64,000 nt of DNA from an uncultured Mycoplasmatota bacterium. Its GTDB lineage: Bacteria; Bacillota_I; Bacilli_A; RF39; UBA660. The translations under genes were made by a program, and so were the position numbers. The DNA lies in NCBI GenBank assembly GCA_900552495.1, contig URZY01000003.1, forward strand, positions 62,001 through 126,000, read 5' to 3'. Below, piece after piece: positions 44,655-52,412 of the stretch; the stretch's first letter is position 1; every line of letters starts with the position of its first letter. Below the pieces are notes generated by a model. The model made no database searches and was not told the origin of the DNA. It saw nothing but the letters and a program-made list of their open reading frames with translations.

Positions 44655-45350
44655 TTACTTTTTTAATAGTTCATCAATATAGTCAGCAAAAGTTTCGTAA
44701 ACTGGTAGATGAAGGTTATCTAGTATAGGATTATGATTTTTGACAGTAGCTGTTTTATTAAACGTTTCTAGCATTTCATAATCATTAATATCATCACCTA
44801 TTAAGTAAAATTCATTTGGGTCTAAATTAGCAACTTCTGCAAGTCGGTATATAGCTTGTTTTTTATCGTTTAAAGGATTATTTACATTAACATGACGGCG
44901 ACTAGCGTAGGTATAAACCTTCAATTCGTCACTTATTAACTTGGCAACTCTGGCGCCATCATTTTTATCTGATGCATATAGTGATGATACCTTTATACAA
45001 TCGGCGGAATTTTTCGTTATGTTATAGCCATCTTCTAAATATGGATCATAGCCATTCTCTCGCAATATTTCCACTGCTCTTTCGACAATATGCTGGTCTA
45101 ATTTTACTGTTTTAAGGCAATAATCTGTACTGTCAAATATTAAGGCACCGTCGGCACACACTAGGTAAGTGTATGGTAAATTCAATTGGGCTAAATCCTG
45201 TTTAATTTCCATATATGTCCTACCCGTAATAATACAAAGAATATTTCCTTGAGCGACAAACCGCTTAGCGGCTTCAATATTTTTGGCAGTTAATTCAGCA
45301 TTATTCCAAAAATATAGGGTATTATCAAAATCAGTTCCGAGAATTTTCAT
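44655..45350 (-). CDS. HAD-superfamily phosphatase (Cof/YidA type)
   Basis: 231 residues: motif I DFDNTLYFW (nucleophile D plus D), motif II ITGRTYME, motif III Lys in NPLNDKKQAIYRL and motif IV LIGDDINDYEML. The cap between motifs I and IV is of the C2 type. Likely acts on a sugar phosphate or related small molecule; the substrate cannot be predicted. Confidence 0.86.
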   Translation of the reverse strand: MKILGTDFDNTLYFWNNAELTAKNIEAAKRFVAQGNILCIITGRTYMEIKQDLAQLNLPYTYLVCADGALIFDSTDYCLKTVKLDQHIVERAVEILRENGYDPYLEDGYNITKNSADCIKVSSLYASDKNDGARVAKLISDELKVYTYASRRHVNVNNPLNDKKQAIYRLAEVANLDPNEFYLIGDDINDYEMLETFNKTATVKNHNPILDNLHLPVYETFADYIDELLKK

Positions 45351-45471
45351 AACTTCACCTTCTATATTTAGTATATACTAGTTTGATATAAAAGAAAAGA
45401 ATGATATTTAGGACTTAATTTTTCGTTTTAAGGGACTAAGTTTAGTTTTTTATTTTTTTTATAAAAAAGTA

Positions 45472-45499
45472 TTGACTTTGGAATTAAATATGATATAAT
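45472..45499 (+). promoter_or_regulatory. tRNA-Gly promoter
   Basis: TTGACT (45472-45477), a 16-base spacer and perfect TATAAT (45494-45499), 68 bases upstream of the tRNA. The 118 bases before it (from the HAD gene) hold nothing else I can identify. Confidence 0.78.
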
Positions 45500-45567
45500 T
45501 TTAGATGTCTACTTGATTTAGTCGACTTAGTTATCGGAAATTTCAGCTGAGGCGATTAATGATTTAT

Positions 45568-45641
45568 GCGGATGTAGTTTAATGGTAGAACCTCAGCCTT
45601 CCAAGCTGACTACGTGGGTTCGATTCCCATCATCCGCTCCA
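45568..45641 (+). tRNA. tRNA-Gly (anticodon UCC), CCA encoded
   Basis: Acceptor GCGGATG pairs with CATCCGC. The D-arm AGTTTAATGGTAGAACCT, the anticodon loop CTTCCAA giving UCC, the T-arm GTGGGTTCGATTCCCAT and CCA at the end are all present. A stable terminator follows about 40 bases later. It marks the left border of the accessory region. Confidence 0.97.
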
Positions 45642-45680
45642 TAAGGTAAAATCGTCGCACCAATGTGACGTTAATGATTA

Positions 45681-45707
45681 AATCAATCTGAAAAGATTGA
45701 TTTTTTT
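45681..45707 (+). terminator. terminator after tRNA-Gly
   Basis: AATCAATCT and AGATTGATT pair around a four-base loop, with seven T following. Confidence 0.82.
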
Positions 45708-45739
45708 GTGCGTTATTGCAAAGAAAGGTGTGATGTGAT

Positions 45740-46012
45740 ATGATTAAAATAATTAAAAAGAAAATCAATATGAGTGATGAACTCAAAGCCAAAATTAATT
45801 GGTCTTGCAAATTTAATAATAGACCCTACCAGATTATTGAGGGTCACCTAAGAATTGTGGAACATACAAATCTAGCGTATATTGAGCCACACAAAGTAAT
45901 TATTGGAGATACACTATATTTATTCTTCAATGAACAAAAACATTTTTATATTGGGAATTTAAAGAAGAAAATCCCTATTGCTGATTTATCAGAGTACATA
46001 GCAAGGCATTAA
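45740..46012 (+). CDS. hypothetical 90-residue protein
   Basis: A small basic protein with a beta-rich centre (IVEHTNLAYIEPHKVIIGD, YLFFNEQKHFYIG). No signal or membrane segment. AAAGGTG lies before the ATG, with a later possible start at the MSDELK Met. It lies between the tRNA and the recombinase, so it could be the first gene of the element or a host gene beside it. No family recognised. Confidence 0.5.
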   Translation: MIKIIKKKINMSDELKAKINWSCKFNNRPYQIIEGHLRIVEHTNLAYIEPHKVIIGDTLYLFFNEQKHFYIGNLKKKIPIADLSEYIARH

Positions 46013-46082
46013 TTAATTGAGAGTTTATATACTCTCATAATATTGGTTTATTTTGTCGTGTAAACAATCAATATATTAATTT

Positions 46083-46111
46083 AAGGTGTCTTGTTATGTG
46101 ACACCTTTTTT
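46083..46111 (+). terminator. hairpin with T-run before the recombinase gene
   Basis: AAGGTGTC pairs with GACACCTT, followed by TTTTTT. It ends whatever is transcribed from the 45740 gene. A second small hairpin without T-run (GAGAGT/ACTCTC) lies near 46019-46036. The gap 46013-46147 shows no gene. Confidence 0.72.
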
Positions 46112-46147
46112 GGTGCCTTTCATTAAAAGAAAAGGAGGAAAAAGATT

Positions 46148-47986
46148 ATGAGTAATGAAAGGATGATAGCAGCAGTTTATATTCGCGTCAGTACAGAGGA
46201 TCAGGCACGAGAAGGATTTTCTTTAGGAGAACAAAAAGAAAAATTATTACAACTCTGTGCATTTAAAGGGTATGAAGTATTTAAGGTTTATGAAGATGCA
46301 GGAATATCTGCAAAAGATATGGAACATAGACCAGCGTTTCAACAAATGCTACAAGATATGAGGGACGGAAAAATTAATTATATTGTAGCCTACAAACTAG
46401 ATAGAGTTACTCGTTCAGTTCGTGACTTAGAAGAACTTATATCTCAGTTAGAAAAGTATAATTGTTATTTAGTTTGTGATAGAGATGATGTTAATACTTC
46501 TACTGCTAACGGAAGATTTTTTGTAAGAATGTTAACAGTATTATCACAGTTAGAGATTGAAATTGTATCGGAAAGAACTAAATTCGGACTTAATGGAGCA
46601 ATTAAGTCAAGCCACTTACCAGGTCCTGCCCCACTAGGATATAAGAAAGATGGTAATAAGAAAACTATTATTGATGAAACAACTAAACCTATTATTGAAA
46701 GAATTTTTAAAATGTATTTAGAAGGTAAAAGTTTTCAGCAAATATCAAATATCTTTAATGAAGAAAAATTATTAAATCCAAAGAATTGGAAAGACACGAC
46801 TATTCAAAAGATAATTGATAATAAAATCTATATGGGAGATTATGAGCAATATAAAAGAATTGCTAAAAAAGAAAACAAAGAACCTGTTATTTATATGAAT
46901 GTTGTTGAACCTATAATATCACGTGCAATGTGGGAAGAATGTCAAAGACAAAAAGAAGTTAATCAAAGAACTTATACAAGAGATAGAGTTTATCTATTCT
47001 TTCAAAAGATTAAATGCCCTACTTGTGGAAGAATAATGAAGTGTAAAGGTTCTGGTGGCAAAAAGAAAAAATATATGTATTACAATTGTGAGAAATGTCA
47101 TTTAAATTATCGTGAAGATAAAATCGAAGAATGTTTAATGCAATTTATTTATGATTTAGTTGAATATGATATGGCAGTCAAAAAGTATTTTTTACCTATT
47201 CTAGCAGACCATAACCCAACAAAAACTGATGAGATAGATAAAGATATTAAACAACTGATAAAACAAAAAGAACGTATTAAAAAAGCATATATGAGTGGCA
47301 TTGTTGAGATGGAAGACTTTTCAGAAGATTATAAACTTATTGAAGAAAAATTAGAAATTTTAGAACAAAAAAAATCAGAACTTCTGAATCTTGATAATAT
47401 AACTTTTACTCCACAACAATTAATGGCAGATAGAGATATTGAACGAGAAACTATGATAAGATTAGATACTCTAAATGATGTTGTTAAAACAAATTGGGAA
47501 AGTAAAACCAAAGATGAAAAGCAAGAATTTATATCTAAATTTATTGAGTCGGTTATTCTAATAAAAGACAAAAACAATGAGCTTCATATAGATAAAATTA
47601 ATTTTAGAAAGAGTTATATCAATAACTTAATGAAGTTTTTGGATAAAGGAATATTAGATGTATTAGTACCTGTTGAAATAAACGGCAAAGAAGAATTTAT
47701 AATTGGTAGCCCTAATATTTCTAATGAACAAGTACAAGAATATTTAGACAGATTAAATGAATTTTATGAAACAAAAATGTATCAACTTTATGAAAAAGTT
47801 GATGAAGATACAGGTAATATTATTGGTGAATTTACACCTAAAAAAGATGAAAAAATTATAAGAATAGTACCAATATCACCTACTGAAATAAAAACAAAAT
47901 CAATCATAAATAAAGAAGATATTGAAACAAAATATGGAATTGTTACTTACAATCCTAACAAACCAAATAAGAAAGGAAATGATTAA
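46148..47986 (+). CDS. tnpX: large serine recombinase (TnpX-like)
   Basis: 612 residues. The resolvase catalytic domain opens AAVYIRVSTEDQ with the nucleophilic Ser, followed by LDRVTRSVRDL and SQLEIEIVSERT. The recombinase domain continues with GPAPLGYKKDG, and a zinc ribbon CPTCGR with a second pair CEKC follows. A coiled coil near 360-420 is typical of large serine recombinases. It excises and inserts the element by serine-mediated strand exchange. The tnpV gene is 3 bases downstream. AAAGGAGG precedes the ATG. Confidence 0.93.
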   Translation: MSNERMIAAVYIRVSTEDQAREGFSLGEQKEKLLQLCAFKGYEVFKVYEDAGISAKDMEHRPAFQQMLQDMRDGKINYIVAYKLDRVTRSVRDLEELISQLEKYNCYLVCDRDDVNTSTANGRFFVRMLTVLSQLEIEIVSERTKFGLNGAIKSSHLPGPAPLGYKKDGNKKTIIDETTKPIIERIFKMYLEGKSFQQISNIFNEEKLLNPKNWKDTTIQKIIDNKIYMGDYEQYKRIAKKENKEPVIYMNVVEPIISRAMWEECQRQKEVNQRTYTRDRVYLFFQKIKCPTCGRIMKCKGSGGKKKKYMYYNCEKCHLNYREDKIEECLMQFIYDLVEYDMAVKKYFLPILADHNPTKTDEIDKDIKQLIKQKERIKKAYMSGIVEMEDFSEDYKLIEEKLEILEQKKSELLNLDNITFTPQQLMADRDIERETMIRLDTLNDVVKTNWESKTKDEKQEFISKFIESVILIKDKNNELHIDKINFRKSYINNLMKFLDKGILDVLVPVEINGKEEFIIGSPNISNEQVQEYLDRLNEFYETKMYQLYEKVDEDTGNIIGEFTPKKDEKIIRIVPISPTEIKTKSIINKEDIETKYGIVTYNPNKPNKKGND

Positions 47987-47989
47987 ATT

Positions 47990-48352
47990 ATGGAATTAAA
48001 ATATACAAAAATTGGTGATTATGAATTACCAAATCTAACTTTAAACGATAATAAAAAAGGAACAATTAATAAATATGGAATGTTAAGACTTGATTATTTA
48101 AAAGCACATAAAAAAGCACTTTACACTACACTTTTAATGAAAGATGAACTTACTAATCATCTTGTTTCGGTAAGTAAAGATGCAGAAAATTTATTAAATA
48201 ATTTGATGGAAAGTTATAAAAATTCAGATAAAAAACTATCTGAAAAGAATAAAGAAATAAACCAACTTAAATGGGTAAAATTAATGAATAATTATAAAAA
48301 TGCAGCAGAAGAAATTATATCAAAAGAATTAATTTATACAGAAAATGTGTGA
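47990..48352 (+). CDS. tnpV: TnpV family transposon protein
   Basis: 120 residues. The start YTKIGDYELPNLTLNDNKKG, then INKYGMLRLDYLKAHKKALY and the C-terminal LKWVKLMNNYKNAAEEII match TnpV, the small protein encoded directly after TnpX in Tn4451-type elements. Its role is not known. The stop codon lies inside a perfect palindrome (48348-48365). Confidence 0.86.
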   Translation: MELKYTKIGDYELPNLTLNDNKKGTINKYGMLRLDYLKAHKKALYTTLLMKDELTNHLVSVSKDAENLLNNLMESYKNSDKKLSEKNKEINQLKWVKLMNNYKNAAEEIISKELIYTENV

Positions 48353-48365
48353 GTACGTACTCACA
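48348..48365. repeat. perfect 18-base palindrome over the tnpV stop
   Basis: TGTGAGTACGTACTCACA is its own reverse complement. It covers the tnpV stop codon and is followed by ATATTTTG, not a T-run, so it is more like a protein-binding site than a terminator. Confidence 0.75.
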
Positions 48366-48412
48366 TATTTTGTCTGGCAAGCACTGAATTTATACTCCCG
48401 TACAAATTCGCA

Positions 48413-48428
48413 TATGGGAATTCCCATA
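48413..48428. repeat. perfect 16-base palindrome upstream of the RHH gene
   Basis: TATGGGAATTCCCATA is its own reverse complement, 31 bases upstream of the RHH-protein start. With 48348-48365 it makes two strong dyads in 108 bases. Candidate operator for the RHH protein, or part of an oriT or att site. Confidence 0.72.
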
Positions 48429-48459
48429 CCCTTAATAGTTAGAAAGGAAATTTCAAATT

Positions 48460-48831
48460 ATGAGAATAAGAAATAATAAAGTTAATGTATTTTTAAGTGA
48501 TGATGAAAAATTTATTTTAAAAAGAGCATCTTCAAAATTAAACTTATCTCAATCTGAATATATTAGAAATTTAATTGTAGGATATGAAATTAAAATTCCA
48601 GAAGTAAAAGAAGAACCTAAACCTAAAAAAGAAGAATATATTATAGAGAATATTGCTAAAGCACTAGAAGAAAATATTGAATGCCTAATTAAAGTAAAAA
48701 ATAAATTTCACTACCTTGGATATTTTGAAGATGAACGAGCAATCGGAACTAAAATTGAATATTTAAAATTACAGAATACTACACTAAAGAAATATATACC
48801 TATTGAAAATGATAAAGACAATGCCACCTAA
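48460..48831 (+). CDS. ribbon-helix-helix / MobC-like protein of the element
   Basis: 123 residues. The N-terminal NKVNVFLSDDEKFILKRASS and LNLSQSEYIRNLIVG show a ribbon-helix-helix fold like MobC-type relaxosome or plasmid copy-control proteins. A Lys/Glu/Pro linker and a helical C-terminus follow. No relaxase gene is in the element. AGAAAGGAAA precedes the ATG. Two perfect palindromes lie upstream, which an RHH dimer would naturally bind. Confidence 0.72.
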   Translation: MRIRNNKVNVFLSDDEKFILKRASSKLNLSQSEYIRNLIVGYEIKIPEVKEEPKPKKEEYIIENIAKALEENIECLIKVKNKFHYLGYFEDERAIGTKIEYLKLQNTTLKKYIPIENDKDNAT

Positions 48832-48864
48832 GCATTGTCTTTATGAATATTAAAAATTTACATA

Positions 48865-50001
48865 TTAGTTTTTGACTTTTTTTGCAATTATAATCTTGCT
48901 AATGGAAAAGTATATAATTCCAAATGCTAATATTATTCCACAATTTTGAATAACAGGTTGTATAGTTTCATAATTAAATGTTGATAATTTGGTTATATCA
49001 TAATTTCCTTGTATAAACCAATATGAAGGAAATATTTTAGAAAAGTTAATTATATTTGTGTCTAACCATTCAATCGGAACAAAACATCCTGAAATAAAAC
49101 TTAATCCCAATGAAATTACATTTTGTATTCCAGAAATTACATTTTCATTCTTAATTAAACATCCTATCAAATAAGCTAAACTTGTAGCAGTAATTGCAAA
49201 ACATAACGAATTAAGTATTAACAGTAATCCGTTTATAGTAAACATCAAATCTTTATAAAGAATAACACTTATTAAAATAAAAATTGCCCATATACTTAAA
49301 GTTAATGTCATATGTCCTAAAAACAATTGATTTGAAAAACTTTTAGGATTTAGTTTGCTTACATTATTTCTTTTTCTTATTGTTTCCTTATTAAATATGC
49401 ACATTATTGTTCCAATTATAAATGTAAATATTGATAGGAAAGCATAATTTTCAAAACTATAATAAACCGCTAACTTTTCCATATCAGATTGATTTTCACT
49501 TGAAACTTTTACTTCAATCTCATTTTGAATATCTTTTTCTATATTATTAATTATTTCATTTTCGGTCATACCAACTTTTGAATAATTTTCTGCTATTTTA
49601 AAATATCTGTTAACCAAAAGTTCAGTATATTCTGAAACATTTTGTGTGGATTTTTTAATTTTTACATTTGGTTCATTTCCCATTAAAAGATTTGCGCCAA
49701 AGTTGTCAGGTATTATTAAAATAGAATCTACTTTATTCAAATATAAAGAATCCTGAATTGCTTTTTCATTATCTTCAACTTCTACTATTTCTGCTCGTTC
49801 TGTAATGTAATCTACAAAATTATTAGACAAAGAAGACTCATCATAATTTATTACTGCTATTTTGGGCTCTACACTAACATAATCTTCTGTACTTGTATAA
49901 CTTGTATTTATAACAGATACTCCGATAGAGATAGCAGAAAACATTATTATAATACCTAAATGTCTTTTAACTATATTAAAATAATTCTTAAATACTATCA
50001 T
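48865..50001 (-). CDS. ABC-2 type exporter permease 2
   Basis: 378 residues: N-terminal helix (about 15-33), an outer domain of about 150 residues, then five or six helices in the C-terminal half (for example LSIFTFIIGTIMCIF). That is the ABC2_membrane_3 layout of lipid or peptide exporters. It overlaps permease 1 by 14 bases. A short element-end gap (48832-48864) separates it from the convergent RHH gene. Confidence 0.85.
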   Translation of the reverse strand: MIVFKNYFNIVKRHLGIIIMFSAISIGVSVINTSYTSTEDYVSVEPKIAVINYDESSLSNNFVDYITERAEIVEVEDNEKAIQDSLYLNKVDSILIIPDNFGANLLMGNEPNVKIKKSTQNVSEYTELLVNRYFKIAENYSKVGMTENEIINNIEKDIQNEIEVKVSSENQSDMEKLAVYYSFENYAFLSIFTFIIGTIMCIFNKETIRKRNNVSKLNPKSFSNQLFLGHMTLTLSIWAIFILISVILYKDLMFTINGLLLILNSLCFAITATSLAYLIGCLIKNENVISGIQNVISLGLSFISGCFVPIEWLDTNIINFSKIFPSYWFIQGNYDITKLSTFNYETIQPVIQNCGIILAFGIIYFSISKIIIAKKVKN

Positions 50002-51133
50002 ATTTTTTCCTCCTTATAAACATAAAAGATAATGCTATTAATACCAGAGAAAAAATTGATATTCTTGCTAAACAATTATAATAAACATCTAAATTATCGT
50101 AAGCAAATAATGAATATAAACCATCAGTAATAATATTTACTGGATTTATTTTAGCAAGCAATGGGAATGTTTCATCAAAGAATACTTTTATATCAATAAC
50201 TCCCATCATTCCAGAAAAGAAACAACAAGTCATTGTTACAGAAATTAATATTCCTATTTTAAATCCTTCTGATTTTCTGTTAGAAACTCCTACAAAAGTT
50301 CCTAATGATGTACCTGCTAAGCATCCAACCATTGCTAACACTACTGTTGGTAATATTTGATTTCCAAAATTTATATTAAATACAAATATCAAATATAAGA
50401 ACAATAATGCAAGTGCTACAAGTTGAATGACATAACCTGCAAGTAATCCTGCTAATATCATTTTAAATTTATTTACTGGAGCCATACACATTCTTGCTCC
50501 TTTTTTACTTAAATTAGCCTCACAGTCTTTTATAACTTCAAGACCAATTAAACTTCCGTATAAACAAGTCATTGCGATAAGAGTAAAAAAGTAATTTATA
50601 CTGAAATCTATATTTTCGTTTGAATCATCTGTAATATAATTCTTTTCTTCATATAATGTTTCTAATACACCATTATATAAAATTTCTGGATTATAATTTA
50701 TCATTTGAGTTGTTGCATTAGACATTTGATAATATTCATCTAGCACACTCTTTATAATAGTTTGATTTATTCCATTTGTTTTTACTATCATTTGGGGATT
50801 ATTATCTTCCTTTAATAATATGTATCCATCAATTTCCTCATTATCTAATAATTTTTGTGCCTCACTTTCATCAACATACACAGTATTAAATAATTGATTT
50901 TCATTTTCTTTTGACAAACTAGAAATCACTTCTTTTAATATTTTATCTTCTTGATAATATTGATTATCCACAACTGCAACAGGTATAACTTCCATTTCAA
51001 AAGCCTCACCTACATTACCTAACGCAAGTTGAAAGAATGTACCTAATACAAAAGGAAATATTAATGACCAAAAAAGCATCGCTTTATTTTTCAAAAGAAT
51101 CTTCATTTTATTCATAAATAAATGCTTAAACAT
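49988..51133 (-). CDS. ABC-2 type exporter permease 1
   Basis: 381 residues with the same plan as permease 2: one early helix, a large outer segment (about 45-190) and five helices after about 195. ABC-2 transporters of this type work as heterodimers with one ATPase to expel antimicrobials, peptides or lipids. It is 10 bases after the ATPase gene. Confidence 0.87.
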   Translation of the reverse strand: MFKHLFMNKMKILLKNKAMLFWSLIFPFVLGTFFQLALGNVGEAFEMEVIPVAVVDNQYYQEDKILKEVISSLSKENENQLFNTVYVDESEAQKLLDNEEIDGYILLKEDNNPQMIVKTNGINQTIIKSVLDEYYQMSNATTQMINYNPEILYNGVLETLYEEKNYITDDSNENIDFSINYFFTLIAMTCLYGSLIGLEVIKDCEANLSKKGARMCMAPVNKFKMILAGLLAGYVIQLVALALLFLYLIFVFNINFGNQILPTVVLAMVGCLAGTSLGTFVGVSNRKSEGFKIGILISVTMTCCFFSGMMGVIDIKVFFDETFPLLAKINPVNIITDGLYSLFAYDNLDVYYNCLARISIFSLVLIALSFMFIRRKKYDSI

Positions 51134-51143
51134 AATTTCCTCC

Positions 51144-52082
51144 TTAATCTCTTAATTGTTTTCCTGTTAATTCTAAAAATACATCATTCAGAGTTGGAAG
51201 TTCAGAAAATATTTTAGTATATTTAACATTATTTTCTTTTAGGAAAGATATCATTTTTTCAAGATTATCTTCACCTTTTTTATATGTAACAAATAAAGTA
51301 GCATCTTCATACTTAACATCTATTATATTTTCCATAGTCTTTAATTCAGATACAATTGCTTTCTTCAAGTTTGGGGCTTCTACTGTGATTTTTTCACCCA
51401 TTGTTGTTAATTCTTTTAAAGCCTCTTTTGTACCAAGTGCAATTACTTTTCCTTTATCTAAAATTGCTATTCTATTGCATAATTGCTCTACTTCTTCCAT
51501 ATAGTGTGTAGTATAAACAATTGTAGCACCATTTTTATTTAATTCTTTAATTCCCTCTAAAATACTATTTCTACTTTGAGGATCTACTGCAACAGTTGGC
51601 TCATCTAAAAATATAAGTTCTGGTTTATGTGCAATACCACAAGCAATATTTAATCTTCTAAGTAATCCACCAGATAGTTGTTTTGGTCGGAATTTTTTAA
51701 ATTCTCCAAGTCCAGTTAATTTTATTGCGTCCTCAACATATTGTTCTCTTTTGTTTTTATTTTTTATATATAATCCACAAAAATAATTAATATTTTCATA
51801 TACAGTTAATTCATCAAAAACTGCAACATCTTGAAATACAACGCCAATTTTTGATTTTATATCATAACAATTTGGTTGCATTTCTTTACCAAATATTTTT
51901 ATACTTCCTTTCTCAAAATTTAATAAAGATAAAATACAATTTATAGTAGTTGATTTACCGCTTCCATTTGGTCCAAGAAGTCCAAATATTTTACCTTTTT
52001 CAACATAGATTGATAAATCATCTATTGCTTTAAATTTACCATAACTTTTAGTTAAGTTTTCAATTTCAATTACTTTTTCCAT
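51144..52082 (-). CDS. ABC transporter ATPase of the element's exporter
   Basis: 312 residues. Walker A GPNGSGKSTTIN, Q-loop GVVFQDVAV, signature LSGGLLRRLNIA (LSGGQ changed to LSGGL, followed by two Arg), Walker B ELIFLDEPT and the H-loop VYTTHYMEEVE are visible, with a C-terminal regulatory part. AAGGAGG precedes the start. A palindrome GTATAATTATAC overlaps its likely -10 (TATAAT) around 52107-52118 and may be an operator. Confidence 0.92.
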   Translation of the reverse strand: MEKVIEIENLTKSYGKFKAIDDLSIYVEKGKIFGLLGPNGSGKSTTINCILSLLNFEKGSIKIFGKEMQPNCYDIKSKIGVVFQDVAVFDELTVYENINYFCGLYIKNKNKREQYVEDAIKLTGLGEFKKFRPKQLSGGLLRRLNIACGIAHKPELIFLDEPTVAVDPQSRNSILEGIKELNKNGATIVYTTHYMEEVEQLCNRIAILDKGKVIALGTKEALKELTTMGEKITVEAPNLKKAIVSELKTMENIIDVKYEDATLFVTYKKGEDNLEKMISFLKENNVKYTKIFSELPTLNDVFLELTGKQLRD

Positions 52083-52146
52083 AACTTCCTCCTTGTTTTG
52101 AACTGGTATAATTATACTATAAATATCAAAATTTTTCCATACTCCC

Positions 52147-52174
52147 TTGAAAATATATAGGAAAATGATATAAT
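52147..52174 (+). promoter_or_regulatory. promoter of the predicted small RNA
   Basis: TTGAAA (52147-52152), 16-base spacer, perfect TATAAT (52169-52174), reading away from the ABC operon. Confidence 0.68.
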
Positions 52175-52180
52175 GAATTT

Positions 52181-52286
52181 ATCAGAGAGATTTAATCAAA
52201 TCTTATAGCTTTAATTTCGCATACGTGTATAGTTAAGGCTCCATTTGAAAGTAACTCACGAACCTAATCGTTCGCGAGTTTTTTTA
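52181..52286 (+). ncRNA. predicted structured small RNA, about 105 nt
   Basis: It runs from the promoter at 52147-52174 to a terminator of 11 pairs with one mismatch (52253-52263 with 52270-52280) and a T-run. Between them AGCUUUAA (52207-52214) can pair with UUAAGGCU (52233-52240). No ORF of useful length or plus-strand gene follows within 2 kb. With the ABC promoter it fills the 331-base gap 52083-52412. It could be a stand-alone RNA, or the remnant of an attenuator leader. Confidence 0.5.
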
Positions 52287-52350
52287 TTTTTTTAAACTAA
52301 TTTATTTACTATTAATCATAAAATATCATAAGATTAATATTTGATAAAGA

Positions 52351-52383
52351 AAAGTTAGTGATTGATTATATCACTAACTTTTT
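52351..52383. terminator. terminator after the MATE-kinase gene
   Basis: AAAGTTAGTGA and TCACTAACTTT are fully complementary over 11 pairs with a nine-base loop and A/T runs on both sides. Confidence 0.82.
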
Positions 52384-52412
52384 GTCTAATTATAATTAAT
52401 TGTTATTTTAAA

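Larger units (their letters stand above)
45740..52290. mobile_element. Tn4451/TnpX-like integrative element with ABC exporter cargo (limits approximate)
   Basis: A TnpX-type large serine recombinase, TnpV and a ribbon-helix-helix protein lie just past a tRNA-Gly, followed by a three-gene ABC-2 exporter on the other strand. TnpX/TnpV pairs mark the Tn4451 family of small integrative, often mobilisable, clostridial elements. Large serine recombinases leave attL and attR that share only a two-base core, so I cannot fix the ends by direct repeats. I found no copy of the tRNA 3' end further right. The right limit is placed at the terminator near 52285 as the last point before the MATE unit. Confidence 0.6.

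Noticed and set aside
45610..45810. 66-residue minus-strand frame starting near 45810 and ending in MERMMGIEPT
   Set aside because: It runs antisense through the tRNA-Gly; such GIEPT-ending frames are known artefacts of tRNA antisense strands.
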